Assembly (NCBI GenBank): GCA_031291725.1
Contig: JARLIM010000017.1
Coordinates: 62,001 to 126,000 of the forward strand
Length of the DNA stretch: 64,000 nt
Source of the DNA: Acetobacteraceae bacterium
Lineage (GTDB): Bacteria; Pseudomonadota; Alphaproteobacteria; Acetobacterales; Acetobacteraceae
Direction of reading: 5' to 3'
Made by a program: the position numbers and the translations under genes. A model generated the notes under the pieces. It ran no database searches. It saw nothing but the letters and a program-made list of their open reading frames with translations, and was not told the DNA's origin. Below, in pieces: positions 32,477 through 41,445 of the stretch (positions are counted from its first letter, which is position 1; each line of letters begins with the position of its first letter).

Positions 32477-33960
32477 CCGCCTATTCCCGCCTCACCGCCC
32501 GCGCCGCCCGCATCGCAACACTCGGGGAGGCTCAGGCGATGCTGGGCTGGGACGCCAGTGCGGTGATGCCAACCGGCGGGGCGGCGGCGCGTGGCGAGCA
32601 ATTCGCCGTGCTCGCCAGCCTGTCGCACGGCCTCTCAACGGCCCCAGACATCGCTGACGATCTCGCCGAGGCGGAGGCCAATCCGCCTGAAAACGTTTGG
32701 GATGCCGAAAATCTCCGCCTGCTGCGGGCCGGGCACACCCGTGCGACGGCCTTGCCAGCCGATTTGGTGGAGGCATTCGCCCGCGTCTCGAATGAATGCG
32801 ACCAAATCTGGCGCACCGCCCGCGCCAATGCCGATTTTGCCGCCGTCGCGCCGAAGCTTGCCGAACTGATGGGTCTGGTGCGTGAAAAGGCACAGGCTTA
32901 CGGCGCAGCTTTCGGCGTCTCGCCCTATGACGCGATGATGGACACCTATCAACGCGGCATCACGGCGGCCGACGTGGCACCGATTTTCGCCGAATACGAA
33001 ACCTTCCTGCGTGACGCGCTGCCGCGTGTGGAGGAACTGCAAAACAGCCGTCCGGCACCTTTGCGTCCGCAAGGCCCGTTCCATGAGGATGTGCAGGAAG
33101 CATTGTGTCGTCGCCTGTCGCTGCGCACCGGTCTGGAAGCCGAGCATTCCCGCCTCGACCGCTCCACCCACCCGTTCTGCGGCGGGACCCCCACCGATGT
33201 GCGCATCACCACGCGCTATTCCACCGAGGATTTCAGCAAGTCGCTGATGGGCGTGCTGCACGAGACCGGCCATGCGCTCTATGAACGCGGCCTGCCCACC
33301 GCCTATGCCCGTCAACCGGTGGGTGAGGCGGCCGGGATGGCGGCGCATGAGAGCCAGTCGCTGATCATGGAAATGCAGGCCTGCCGCTCGGATGCCTTCC
33401 TGCGCTTCCTCGGCCCGGATCTGCACACCACCTTCGGTGGCGATGCAGCGCCTTACGCACCGGAAAATCTCGGCCGGATCACCCGTCGCGTCTCGCGCGG
33501 TTTCATTCGCGTCGATGCGGATGAGATGACCTATCCGGCGCATATCATTCTGCGCTTCCGTCTGGAGCAGGCGCTGATCTCCGGCGATCTGGCGGTGGCC
33601 GATCTGCCGGGGGCGTGGAATGAGGGCATGCAGACCCTGCTCGGCATCACCCCGCCCAATGATGCGCAGGGCGTGTTGCAGGACATTCACTGGTATGCCG
33701 GTCTGGTCGGCTATTTCCCGAGCTATTCGCTGGGCGCGATGGCCGCCGCCCAATTGATGGCCACTGCGCGGCGTGAGGTGCCGGGGCTGGATGACGGTCT
33801 GGCGATCGGCGATTTCGCGCCTTTGCTGGGCTGGCTGCGCGCCAAATTCCACAGCCAGGGCAGCCGCTGGGGCTTCAACGACCTGCTGCGTTTCGCCACC
33901 GGCAAACCCCTCGACCCCGCCGATTTCCGCGCCCATCTCACGGCGCGGTATCTTGCCTGA
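32473..33960 (+). CDS. Carboxypeptidase M32 family (Taq-type metallocarboxypeptidase)
   Basis: This cytosolic zinc carboxypeptidase has 495 residues. The zinc site HETGH lies near residue 263, with the third ligand in GMAAHESQS. The preceding block STHPFCGGTPTDVRITTRY and DEMTYPAHIILRFRLEQAL are diagnostic of M32. It probably degrades cytosolic peptides. The start overlaps the SURF1 stop, so it is transcribed at the end of the oxidase operon. Confidence 0.93.
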   Translation: MTAYSRLTARAARIATLGEAQAMLGWDASAVMPTGGAAARGEQFAVLASLSHGLSTAPDIADDLAEAEANPPENVWDAENLRLLRAGHTRATALPADLVEAFARVSNECDQIWRTARANADFAAVAPKLAELMGLVREKAQAYGAAFGVSPYDAMMDTYQRGITAADVAPIFAEYETFLRDALPRVEELQNSRPAPLRPQGPFHEDVQEALCRRLSLRTGLEAEHSRLDRSTHPFCGGTPTDVRITTRYSTEDFSKSLMGVLHETGHALYERGLPTAYARQPVGEAAGMAAHESQSLIMEMQACRSDAFLRFLGPDLHTTFGGDAAPYAPENLGRITRRVSRGFIRVDADEMTYPAHIILRFRLEQALISGDLAVADLPGAWNEGMQTLLGITPPNDAQGVLQDIHWYAGLVGYFPSYSLGAMAAAQLMATARREVPGLDDGLAIGDFAPLLGWLRAKFHSQGSRWGFNDLLRFATGKPLDPADFRAHLTARYLA

Positions 33961-34036
33961 TCATCTCCGCCATTGATCATTTCCGCACAAACCCGCATCA
34001 CTGCCCGATACATCTCCGCCCGATAGGCTGTTTGAC

Positions 34037-35437
34037 ATGCGTTACATCTCCACGCGGGGCCAGGCTCCGGTCCGCGATTTCTCTGGTGTTCTGTTGGCCG
34101 GTCTCGCCGAGGATGGCGGGCTGTATATGCCGCAGAGCTGGCCCAGCTTCTCGGCAGACGATCTGCGCGCCATGCGTGGCCTGCCCTATGCCGATCTCGC
34201 CGCCCGCGTGATGACGCCCTTCATGGCAGGCAGCATCGACCCCGACACCATCCTGCGCCTCTGCCGCGATTCCTATGCCGGGTTTGCCAGCAAGGCCGTG
34301 GTGCCGCTGGTGCAGTTGGACAGCAATCTGTGGACGCAGGAACTCTTCCACGGCCCCACGCTGGCTTTCAAAGACATGGCGCTGCAACTGGTCGGCCGCC
34401 TGTTCGACCATGTGCTCAATCAGCGCAACGAGCGCGTCACCATCGTCGGCGCCACCTCGGGCGATACCGGCTCGGCAGCGATTGAAGCCTGTGCCGGGCG
34501 TGAGCGCGTCGATATCTGCATCCTGCACCCCGAGGGCCGCACGTCAGACGTCCAGCGCCGCCAGATGACCACCGTGCTGGCCGCCAACGTGAAGAACCTC
34601 GCCGTGGCGGGCACCTTCGATGATTGCCAGGATCTGGTGAAGGCGATGTTCGCCGATGTGCCGTTCCGCTCGGATGTGCATCTCTCGGCGGTCAACTCCA
34701 TCAACTGGGCGCGCATCCTGGGGCAAATCCCCTACTACGTCGCCGCCGCCATCGCCCTTGGCGCGCCGGATCGCGAGGTCGATTTCGCCGTCCCCACCGG
34801 CAATTTCGGCAACGTGCTGGCCGCCTATGCCGCGCGGCGCATCGGCGTGCCGATCGGCCGTCTCGTCGTCGCCTCCAACCGCAACGACATCCTCACCCGC
34901 TTCCTCGCCGCCAACGACATGAGCGTCAATGGCGTGGAGCCCAGCCTGTCGCCGTCGATGGACATTCAGGTATCGTCGAATTTCGAGCGCCTGTTGTTCG
35001 AATTGCTCGACCGCGATGCCGCCGCCACCGCCAGCACCATGACGGAATTCCGCCGCACCGGTAAAATGCCGGTCAGCGATGCGGCCTGGCAGCGCGCCAC
35101 CGCTCTGTTCACCGGCTTCCGCCTCGGCGATGACGAAACCCTCGCCGCCATTCGTGCGCTCCATGCCGCCTCCGGCTATCTCGCCGACCCGCATTCCATC
35201 ATCGGCATCGAGGCCGCCGCCGCCCTCGGTCGCCCCGGCACGCCCATCGTGGCCGAGGCCACCGCGCATCCGGCGAAGTTCCCCGATGCCATCGAACAGG
35301 CAATCGGCATCCGCCCCCCTCTGCCAACGCACCTCGCCGACCTATATGAGAGAGAGGAACGCTATTCGTGCGTTCCCGCCGACCTCTCCGCCATCGAGGC
35401 CGAGGTCCGCGCTTTGGTTGCAAGGAACGCTGCATGA
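34037..35437 (+). CDS. thrC: Threonine synthase
   Basis: ThrC is a PLP enzyme that converts O-phosphohomoserine to threonine. The 466-residue protein begins RYISTRGQAP with the DGGLYMP motif. The PLP lysine lies in GPTLAFKDMALQ near residue 112 and the substrate loop in GATSGDTGSAA. The C-terminal half contains VPTGNFGNV and DIQVSSNFERL. It overlaps the M16 protease gene by ATGA; the SURF1-thrC-M16 order is common in alphaproteobacteria. Confidence 0.95.
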   Translation: MRYISTRGQAPVRDFSGVLLAGLAEDGGLYMPQSWPSFSADDLRAMRGLPYADLAARVMTPFMAGSIDPDTILRLCRDSYAGFASKAVVPLVQLDSNLWTQELFHGPTLAFKDMALQLVGRLFDHVLNQRNERVTIVGATSGDTGSAAIEACAGRERVDICILHPEGRTSDVQRRQMTTVLAANVKNLAVAGTFDDCQDLVKAMFADVPFRSDVHLSAVNSINWARILGQIPYYVAAAIALGAPDREVDFAVPTGNFGNVLAAYAARRIGVPIGRLVVASNRNDILTRFLAANDMSVNGVEPSLSPSMDIQVSSNFERLLFELLDRDAAATASTMTEFRRTGKMPVSDAAWQRATALFTGFRLGDDETLAAIRALHAASGYLADPHSIIGIEAAAALGRPGTPIVAEATAHPAKFPDAIEQAIGIRPPLPTHLADLYEREERYSCVPADLSAIEAEVRALVARNAA

Positions 35438-36708
35438 CCAATCAGTCCGACGCCATCCGCCTCACCCGCCTGCCCAGCGGCCTCACCGTGGTGACCGAGC
35501 GGATGGACCGTGTGGAAACCGTCTCGCTCGGCGCCTATGTCGCCGCCGGCACACGCAACGAGCTGGCGAGTGAAAACGGCGCGTCGCATTTTCTCGAACA
35601 CATGGCCTTCAAGGGCACCGAAAAGCGCAACGCCGCGCAGATCGCCGAAGAGATCGAGAATGTCGGCGGCCAGATCAACGCCTACACCGCCCGCGAGCAG
35701 ACCGCCTATTACGTCAAGGTGCTCAAGGAAGACATGGCGCTCGGCACCGACATCATCGGCGACATCCTGACTCATTCCACCTTCGACCCGGACGAGATGG
35801 AGCGCGAGCGTGGGGTGATCCTGCAGGAAATCGGTCAGGCGAACGACACGCCGGATGACATCATCTTCGACCATTTCCAAGACATCGCCTTCGCCAATCA
35901 GCCGATGGGCCGCCCGGTGCTTGGCACGGAAGACCTGATCCGTGGCATGCGACGCGACACGCTGATGAACTATATGAAGCGGCATTACACCGCCTCGAAC
36001 ATCGTCGTCGCCGCTGCGGGCAATCTGGAACATGAGCGTTTCCTGGATCTTGTGCAGCAGCATTTCGCCGACCTGCCCAACCTCGCCGCCCCCGCCGCCC
36101 AGCCCGGCATCTACACCGGCGGTGAGTTCCGGGAAGACCGCGATCTCGATCAGGTTCACATCTGCCTCGGCTTCCCCACGGTGGGCTACAAAGACCCGAT
36201 GTATTACCCCTCCATGCTGCTCGCCACCGTGCTCGGCGGCGGCATGTCGTCGCGGTTGTTCCAGGAAGTGCGCGAGAAGCGCGGGCTGGTCTATTCCATC
36301 TACGCCTTCGCCTCGCCCTATCAGGATGGCGGGCTGTTCGGCATCTATGCCGGCACCGGCGAGAGCGAGGCGGCGGAGCTGATTCCCGTCACGCTCGAAG
36401 AACTGGCCAAGGTGCAGCATCAGGTCACATTGGCCGAGCTCAACCGCGCCCGTGCGCAGGTCAAGGCCAGCCTGCTGATGTCGCTCGAAAGCCCCGGCAG
36501 CCGCTGCGAGCAGATCGCCCGTCAAATCCAGGTTTTCGGCCGCATCATGCCCACCGAGGAGACGGTGGCCAAGATCAACGCCGTCAGCGTGGACGACATC
36601 CAGCACGCCGCCGCCGCCATCTTCCGTGCCGCCCCCACCCTGGCCACCATGGGGCCTGCGGGTCAGGTGCCGGACATCACCCGCATTTCAGAAGCATTGG
36701 CAGCCTGA
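35434..36708 (+). CDS. M16 family zinc metalloprotease (processing-peptidase-like)
   Basis: This 424-residue protein resembles the beta subunit of mitochondrial processing peptidase. The inverted zinc motif HFLEH lies near residue 49 (GASHFLEHMAFKGT), with the downstream Glu in the EMERERGVILQEI region. The C-terminal M16 domain includes VHICLGFP and LLATVLGGGMSSRLFQEVREKRGL. It is probably a cytosolic or periplasmic peptidase; no signal peptide is evident. It starts at 35434, overlapping thrC. Confidence 0.93.
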   Translation: MTNQSDAIRLTRLPSGLTVVTERMDRVETVSLGAYVAAGTRNELASENGASHFLEHMAFKGTEKRNAAQIAEEIENVGGQINAYTAREQTAYYVKVLKEDMALGTDIIGDILTHSTFDPDEMERERGVILQEIGQANDTPDDIIFDHFQDIAFANQPMGRPVLGTEDLIRGMRRDTLMNYMKRHYTASNIVVAAAGNLEHERFLDLVQQHFADLPNLAAPAAQPGIYTGGEFREDRDLDQVHICLGFPTVGYKDPMYYPSMLLATVLGGGMSSRLFQEVREKRGLVYSIYAFASPYQDGGLFGIYAGTGESEAAELIPVTLEELAKVQHQVTLAELNRARAQVKASLLMSLESPGSRCEQIARQIQVFGRIMPTEETVAKINAVSVDDIQHAAAAIFRAAPTLATMGPAGQVPDITRISEALAA

Positions 36709-36710
36709 TC

Positions 36711-38042
36711 ATGACGACGAGCGCTGAATTGCTGGCCGATCTCGTCACCCGTGCGCGCCGCGCCGGGGCCGATGCGGCGGATGCGTTGCTGGTCATCGGC
36801 ACCTCGCTCTCCGTCGCCCGCCGCCATGGGCAGACCGAGCAATTGCAGCGCTCCGAAGGCCAGGATCTCGGCCTGCGGGTGTTTCTCGGCCAGCAGGCGG
36901 CGGTGGTCTCCGCCACCGACCTCAACCCGGCCAGTTTCGACCGTCTGGTGGAACGCGCGCTTGCCATGGCGCGTGTGGTGCCCGCCGATCCCTTCATCGG
37001 GCTGGCCGCCGAGATGTCCCCGCCCGACGATCTCGATCTCGACCTTGATGACGGACAGGAGCCGCAAGCCGCGCAGCTCATCGCCCGCGCCCAGGCCGCC
37101 GAGGATGCCGCGCGGGATGTGCCGGGGGTGACCAACACCGAAGGCGGCGATGCCGGTTATGGCCGCAACGAAGTGGTGCTCGCCACCTCTGCCGGTTTCG
37201 TTGGCCGTCAAACGCGCTCCTCACACTCCATCTCCGCCGTCGCCCTGGCGGGTGAGGGCATCTCGATGCAGCGCGATTACGATTATTCCAGCGCCGTGCA
37301 TTTCGCCGATCTTGACGACCCCGCAGCCGTGGGTCGCTCGGCGGGGGAGCGTGCGGTGAAGCGGATGAACCCCACCCGCCCGAAGACCGGCAAATTCCCG
37401 GTGGTGTTCGACCCCCGCGTCTCCGGCTCCATCATCAGCCACGCGGTGGGGGCGGTGAACGGGTCATCTGTCGCGCGCGGCACCTCGCTGTTCAAGGACA
37501 AGATGGGCCAGCGGATTTTCGCCCCCGGCATCTCCATCATCGACGATCCGCGCCGCGTGCGGGGCCTGCGCTCCAAATTGTTCGACGGTGAGGGCGTGCG
37601 CACCCAGCGTCTGGCGATTTTCGAGGATGGCATTCTGCGCTCCTGGCTGCTCGACAGCCGCAGCGCCCGCCAACTCGGCCTGCATTCCACCGGCCATGCC
37701 AGCCGTGGCACCGGCGGCCCGCCTGCGCCGTCCGGCACCAATCTCTTCATGACCCCCGGCACCCTCAGCCCCGCCGAATTGATGGCCGACATCAAGGAAG
37801 GCATCTACATCACCGAATTGCTCGGCGGCGGGATGAACGGGCTGACCGGCGATTACAGCCGGGGGGCGGCGGGCTTCATGATCCGCAACGGCGTGATTGC
37901 CGAGCCGGTGGCCGAGATCACCATCGCCGGCAACGGCTTCGAGATCTTCGCCCATGTCACGCCCGCCAATGATCTGGTCTTCAAACGCGGCACCGACGCC
38001 CCGACTCTGCGCATCGAAGGGCTGACCATCGCCGGGGCGTAA
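36711..38042 (+). CDS. TldD/PmbA family metalloprotease-like protein (TldE type)
   Basis: This 443-residue protein is of the TldD/PmbA family. The N-terminal domain has SEGQDLGLRVFLG, and the C-terminal beta region has FDPRVSGSIISHAVGAVNGSSV, GEGVRTQRLAIFEDG, ELLGGGMNGLTGDYSRGAAGF and ISIAGN-like VAEITIAGNGFE. It lacks the HExxxH zinc motif of TldD and so matches the TldE/PmbA partner. The TldDE complex cleaves unfolded peptides such as microcin precursors and antitoxins. It is 2 bp after the M16 gene. No tldD partner is in the window. Confidence 0.88.
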   Translation: MTTSAELLADLVTRARRAGADAADALLVIGTSLSVARRHGQTEQLQRSEGQDLGLRVFLGQQAAVVSATDLNPASFDRLVERALAMARVVPADPFIGLAAEMSPPDDLDLDLDDGQEPQAAQLIARAQAAEDAARDVPGVTNTEGGDAGYGRNEVVLATSAGFVGRQTRSSHSISAVALAGEGISMQRDYDYSSAVHFADLDDPAAVGRSAGERAVKRMNPTRPKTGKFPVVFDPRVSGSIISHAVGAVNGSSVARGTSLFKDKMGQRIFAPGISIIDDPRRVRGLRSKLFDGEGVRTQRLAIFEDGILRSWLLDSRSARQLGLHSTGHASRGTGGPPAPSGTNLFMTPGTLSPAELMADIKEGIYITELLGGGMNGLTGDYSRGAAGFMIRNGVIAEPVAEITIAGNGFEIFAHVTPANDLVFKRGTDAPTLRIEGLTIAGA

Positions 38043-38050
38043 AAACACCC

Positions 38051-38062
38051 CGTCATTGCGCG
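38051..38062. repeat. Short remnant of the dispersed repeat
   Basis: CGTCATTGCGCG matches the left tip of the repeat family. It sits in the 28-bp convergent gap between the TldE-like gene and the membrane-protein gene. No right arm is present. Confidence 0.4.
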
Positions 38063-38070
38063 CCTGAATC

Positions 38071-38853
38071 CTACCCCCGCTTCCGCCGCACCATCATCAC
38101 GCCGGACCACGCCAATGATGCTCCCAGCCCCGCCAGCAGCGCCCAGGGCGCGCCGAGCGGGATGGCGAGCAGATGCAGGGTCATCAGGAAGCCGCACAGC
38201 CCGATCATCCCGCGCAAGGTGATCAATGCCACCATCACCGCCTCCGCCGCTCCCACACGCGGGCGCAGCAGCAGCAACAGGCTGGTCAACGTGATCGGAA
38301 ACACCGAGGCGATGCCGGTTGCCTGCGGTCCCAGCAGATCGGCCACACTGACCACCAGCAGCACGAAACTGCCCACAATCCCACCGCGCAACGGCAGATC
38401 ATACCAGCGCCGGGCCATCGTCTGGCGCGGCACGGGCAGTTGGACATCGATGTGCCGTGCGATGCGCAGCGCGATGAAGAACGCGGTGACGACCTCCACC
38501 AGCGCCCACGGCACTGTCCAATTGACCAGCCGCAGCACCGCGCTTGCCAGCGTCCATGTCAGCAACGCGCTGCCCAGGCTCGCCAGCGGGCGCAGGCGCT
38601 GGCCCACGCGGGCGTAGGTGATCAAGAACACCAGCAAGGCGGAAACCGAGACCACGCTGTTCAATGCTGCGGTGGCGATGAATGAATCGCTGTGGTCCAA
38701 CGACAGAAAAAGATAGGCCGGGCCGGTGGCAACCGGCAGGCTCGTCACCAACGCCCCCCAGAACGGCCCGAAAAGCTCTGCCATCACCGAGGCGAGCACG
38801 ACGACGGCAGCCGTGGACAGCGCCTTGGCGAGCAGCGCGAATAAGGGTGTCAT
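38071..38853 (-). CDS. Multi-pass membrane protein of unknown function
   Basis: This 260-residue protein has about eight hydrophobic segments separated by short loops. Notable blocks are VMAELFGPFWGALVTSLPVA and YARVGQRLRPLASLGSALLT; a basic tail (MMVRRKRG) ends it. I recognise no transport family with confidence. It is a lone gene, divergent from the Tim44-like gene and convergent with the TldE-like gene. Confidence 0.75.
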   Translation of the reverse strand: MTPLFALLAKALSTAAVVVLASVMAELFGPFWGALVTSLPVATGPAYLFLSLDHSDSFIATAALNSVVSVSALLVFLITYARVGQRLRPLASLGSALLTWTLASAVLRLVNWTVPWALVEVVTAFFIALRIARHIDVQLPVPRQTMARRWYDLPLRGGIVGSFVLLVVSVADLLGPQATGIASVFPITLTSLLLLLRPRVGAAEAVMVALITLRGMIGLCGFLMTLHLLAIPLGAPWALLAGLGASLAWSGVMMVRRKRG

Positions 38854-39005
38854 TGTCGATGTTCTGCCTTGATCGCCAGCACGCCGTGCCCGGTGACAGC
38901 GTGCAGGGATGGAGGGTCGATGGAATATGCATCATCGTCAACCAGATCACTGACATTCCAGCGCATGAGCAACTATATTACAGACACCATCTTCCAGGGG
39001 TTGTC

Positions 39006-39866
39006 ATGCGCCGCCTTATGATTGCTGCACTCTGCCTCGCTTTCGCCCTCGCGCCCGGATTGGCGTTCGCCAAGGCGGGGTCCGGGCTCTCGATGGGCAG
39101 CCGTGGCTCGCAAACCTATTCCGCCCCAGCGCCTACCAGTTCAGCGCCCTATGGCGCGGCCCCGATGCAGCAGAGCATCACGCCCTATGGCAGCAGCGGC
39201 AGCCAGCCAACCTATGGCCAAGCCACACGCTCGCCCTTTGGCGGCTTCATGGGCGGGCTGCTCACCGGCGGGCTGATCGGCATGTTCTTCGGCGGTGGCC
39301 TGTTCCATCACGGCCTGTTCGGCCTGCTCGGCGGGCTGTTCCAATTGCTGATCCTGTTCTGGGTGATCCGCTTCGTCGCGGGGATGGTGATGGGGGGCGG
39401 CGCGCGCCCGCCGATGACGCATGCGATGCCGGGCGGGGCTGCCCCGCGTCCGCCGCTGCATGAAATCACCATCGGCCCGGCGGATTATCAGGCCTTCGAA
39501 CAGACGCTCTATGCCATCCAGCAAGCATGGTCCCAGCACGACATCGCCACGCTGCGCCTGATCGCCACGCCGGAGATGGTGTCGTATTTCGGCGAGCAAC
39601 TGGCCGAACAAACCAGCCGTGGCGTGCGCAACATCGTCTCAGATGTGCATCTGGATGCAGGCGATCTGTCCGAGGCGTGGTCGGAGGAAGGCCGCGATTA
39701 CGCCACCGTCTCGATGCGGTTCTCGATGGTCGATGTCACTTATGATTCCGCCGGTCGGGCGGTGTCGGGTGTGCCGGGTCAGCGTGTGGCGAGCACCGAG
39801 TTCTGGACCTTCCTGCGTGTCGCCGGTGGCCGTTGGGTGCTGTCCGCCATTCAACAGATGCGCTGA
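39006..39866 (+). CDS. Tim44-like domain protein with signal peptide and glycine-rich membrane hairpin
   Basis: The protein has 286 residues. A signal peptide ends at AFA near residue 23, and a Ser/Pro/Gln-rich linker follows. A Gly-rich double hydrophobic segment (FGGFMGGLLTGGLIGMFFGG to VIRFVAGMVMGGG) lies at about residues 80-138. The C-terminal Tim44-like domain (residues 155-286) has DYQAFEQTLYAIQQAW and TEFWTFLRVAGGRWVLSAIQQ. This architecture is common in bacteria and of unknown function. The upstream frame is open but the ATG at 39006 begins the signal peptide. It is 3 bp before the D-aminopeptidase gene. Confidence 0.85.
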   Translation: MRRLMIAALCLAFALAPGLAFAKAGSGLSMGSRGSQTYSAPAPTSSAPYGAAPMQQSITPYGSSGSQPTYGQATRSPFGGFMGGLLTGGLIGMFFGGGLFHHGLFGLLGGLFQLLILFWVIRFVAGMVMGGGARPPMTHAMPGGAAPRPPLHEITIGPADYQAFEQTLYAIQQAWSQHDIATLRLIATPEMVSYFGEQLAEQTSRGVRNIVSDVHLDAGDLSEAWSEEGRDYATVSMRFSMVDVTYDSAGRAVSGVPGQRVASTEFWTFLRVAGGRWVLSAIQQMR

Positions 39867-39869
39867 GCA

Positions 39870-41441
39870 ATGGCTCATTCCCACGCCTTCGACCGGGCGC
39901 TGGCCGCGCTGCCGCTGGCCTATCCCGGTCCGGGCGGGGCGGTGGCGGTGGTGCGGAACGGGCGGGTGATCGCGCGCCACGCCTGGGGATTCGCCGACAT
40001 CGCCCGCCGCCTGCCATTCACCGAACGCACGCTGTTCCGCGTCTGCTCGATCACCAAGCAATTCACCTGCGCGGCGGCCTTGGCCGTCTCGCCCGATCTG
40101 TCCGTGCTCGACGCCCCGGTTGCCGCCGCCATGCCGCTGCTGGAGGGGCGGGGGCCGGGGGCGCTGCATCTGGCGCATAATCAATCCGGTCTGCGCGATT
40201 ACTGGGCCACCGCCATGCTCAGCGGTGCTCCGGTGGAGGGCGCTTTCGATGCCGCCGCCGCCCGTCGCCTGATCGGCCGCACCGCCAGCCTGCAGTTCCA
40301 ACCCGGCACCCGCTACGCCTATTGCAATCAGAATTTCCGCCTCCTCGGTGACGCGCTGGAGGCTCAGACCGGGCATGCCTATGCCGATCTGCTGCATGAT
40401 CACGTCTTCGAACGCGCGGGCATGGCCGATGCCAAGCTCTGGGCCGACACCGCCAGCATGCCCGACGGCACCGAAGGCTATGAAGGCAGCGTGGAATTCG
40501 GCTTCTTCCCGGCCACCAACCGCGTCTTCTGGACCGGCGATGCCGGGGTGATCGCCAGCCTGGACGATATGATCGCCTGGGAACGCAGCATCGACACCCA
40601 TTGGAACGACGAATCGAGCCTCTATCGTCGCCTCGTGGCCCCCGTGCGGTTCGCCGATGGCAACGCGGCGCGTTATGGCTTCGGCTTGGCGCGCTTCGAG
40701 ATTGCCGGGCAGGCGGCCACCGGGCATGGCGGCGCGTTGCGCGGCTGGCGCAGTTTCCGCTGCCACGTGCCGCAATCGCGGCTGTCGGTGGTGGTGCTGT
40801 TCAACCACGGCCAGGATGCACGCGCTGCCGCCATCGGCCTTGCGCAATCCATCCTCACCCCAGATGCCGCCCCGCCGCCCACCACCCATCCCGCCCTGGT
40901 CGCCGGTTGGCGGCGCAATTTCATCGAGCCGGAATCCGGCCTGATCGTGCGCTTGGTGCCAACCGCCGAGGGCCGGGTGATGCTGCATTATGGCCAAAGT
41001 GCCGAGTCGCTGCTGCCAGATCAGAAAGGCGGCTTGCTCGGCGCGAATTCGGCGATCGATCCACGCGGCGGAGACGTGTTCCTCAATCGTCCGGCGGATA
41101 ATTGCGCCAGCCGCCTGCGCTGCCTCTCGGACGACGCGGCGGGGCGCATCGATGGGCTGGCCGGCCGTTATCGTTCGGATGAATACGACGCCGATTTTAC
41201 CTGCACCGATGCCGGCGGCACCCTCTATGGCGCCTTCTCCGGCGATCTCGGCCAAGGTGAGATGCAGATTCTGCTGCCGGTGTTCAACGCCGTCTGGCGC
41301 CTGCCGATGCCGCGCGCACTGGACTGCGCACCGCCCGGTGACTGGACGTTGGAATTCCGCCGCGATGGTGAGGGGCGCGTGCTGGCCGTCGATATTGGCT
41401 GCTGGCTGGCACGGCGCGTGGTGTTTCGCCGGGTGATGTAG
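39870..41441 (+). CDS. D-aminopeptidase (DmpB/DAP-type penicillin-recognising serine hydrolase)
   Basis: This 523-residue enzyme removes D-amino acids from the N-terminus of peptides. It aligns over its length with the Ochrobactrum D-aminopeptidase as I recall it: catalytic Ser60-x-x-Lys63 (CSITKQF), Tyr151-x-Asn153 (YCNQNF), and HGGALRGW near 285. The C-terminal beta-barrel domains end in YRSDEYDADF, YGAFSGDLG and GCWLARRVVFRRV. No signal peptide is seen, so it is cytosolic. Possible role: recycling of D-amino acids from peptidoglycan. Convergent with the histidine kinase gene. Confidence 0.92.
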   Translation: MAHSHAFDRALAALPLAYPGPGGAVAVVRNGRVIARHAWGFADIARRLPFTERTLFRVCSITKQFTCAAALAVSPDLSVLDAPVAAAMPLLEGRGPGALHLAHNQSGLRDYWATAMLSGAPVEGAFDAAAARRLIGRTASLQFQPGTRYAYCNQNFRLLGDALEAQTGHAYADLLHDHVFERAGMADAKLWADTASMPDGTEGYEGSVEFGFFPATNRVFWTGDAGVIASLDDMIAWERSIDTHWNDESSLYRRLVAPVRFADGNAARYGFGLARFEIAGQAATGHGGALRGWRSFRCHVPQSRLSVVVLFNHGQDARAAAIGLAQSILTPDAAPPPTTHPALVAGWRRNFIEPESGLIVRLVPTAEGRVMLHYGQSAESLLPDQKGGLLGANSAIDPRGGDVFLNRPADNCASRLRCLSDDAAGRIDGLAGRYRSDEYDADFTCTDAGGTLYGAFSGDLGQGEMQILLPVFNAVWRLPMPRALDCAPPGDWTLEFRRDGEGRVLAVDIGCWLARRVVFRRVM

Positions 41442-41445
41442 CCCT

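Noticed and set aside
36711..38042. TldD zinc protease
   Set aside because: No HExxxH motif is present; the sequence fits the TldE/PmbA partner instead.
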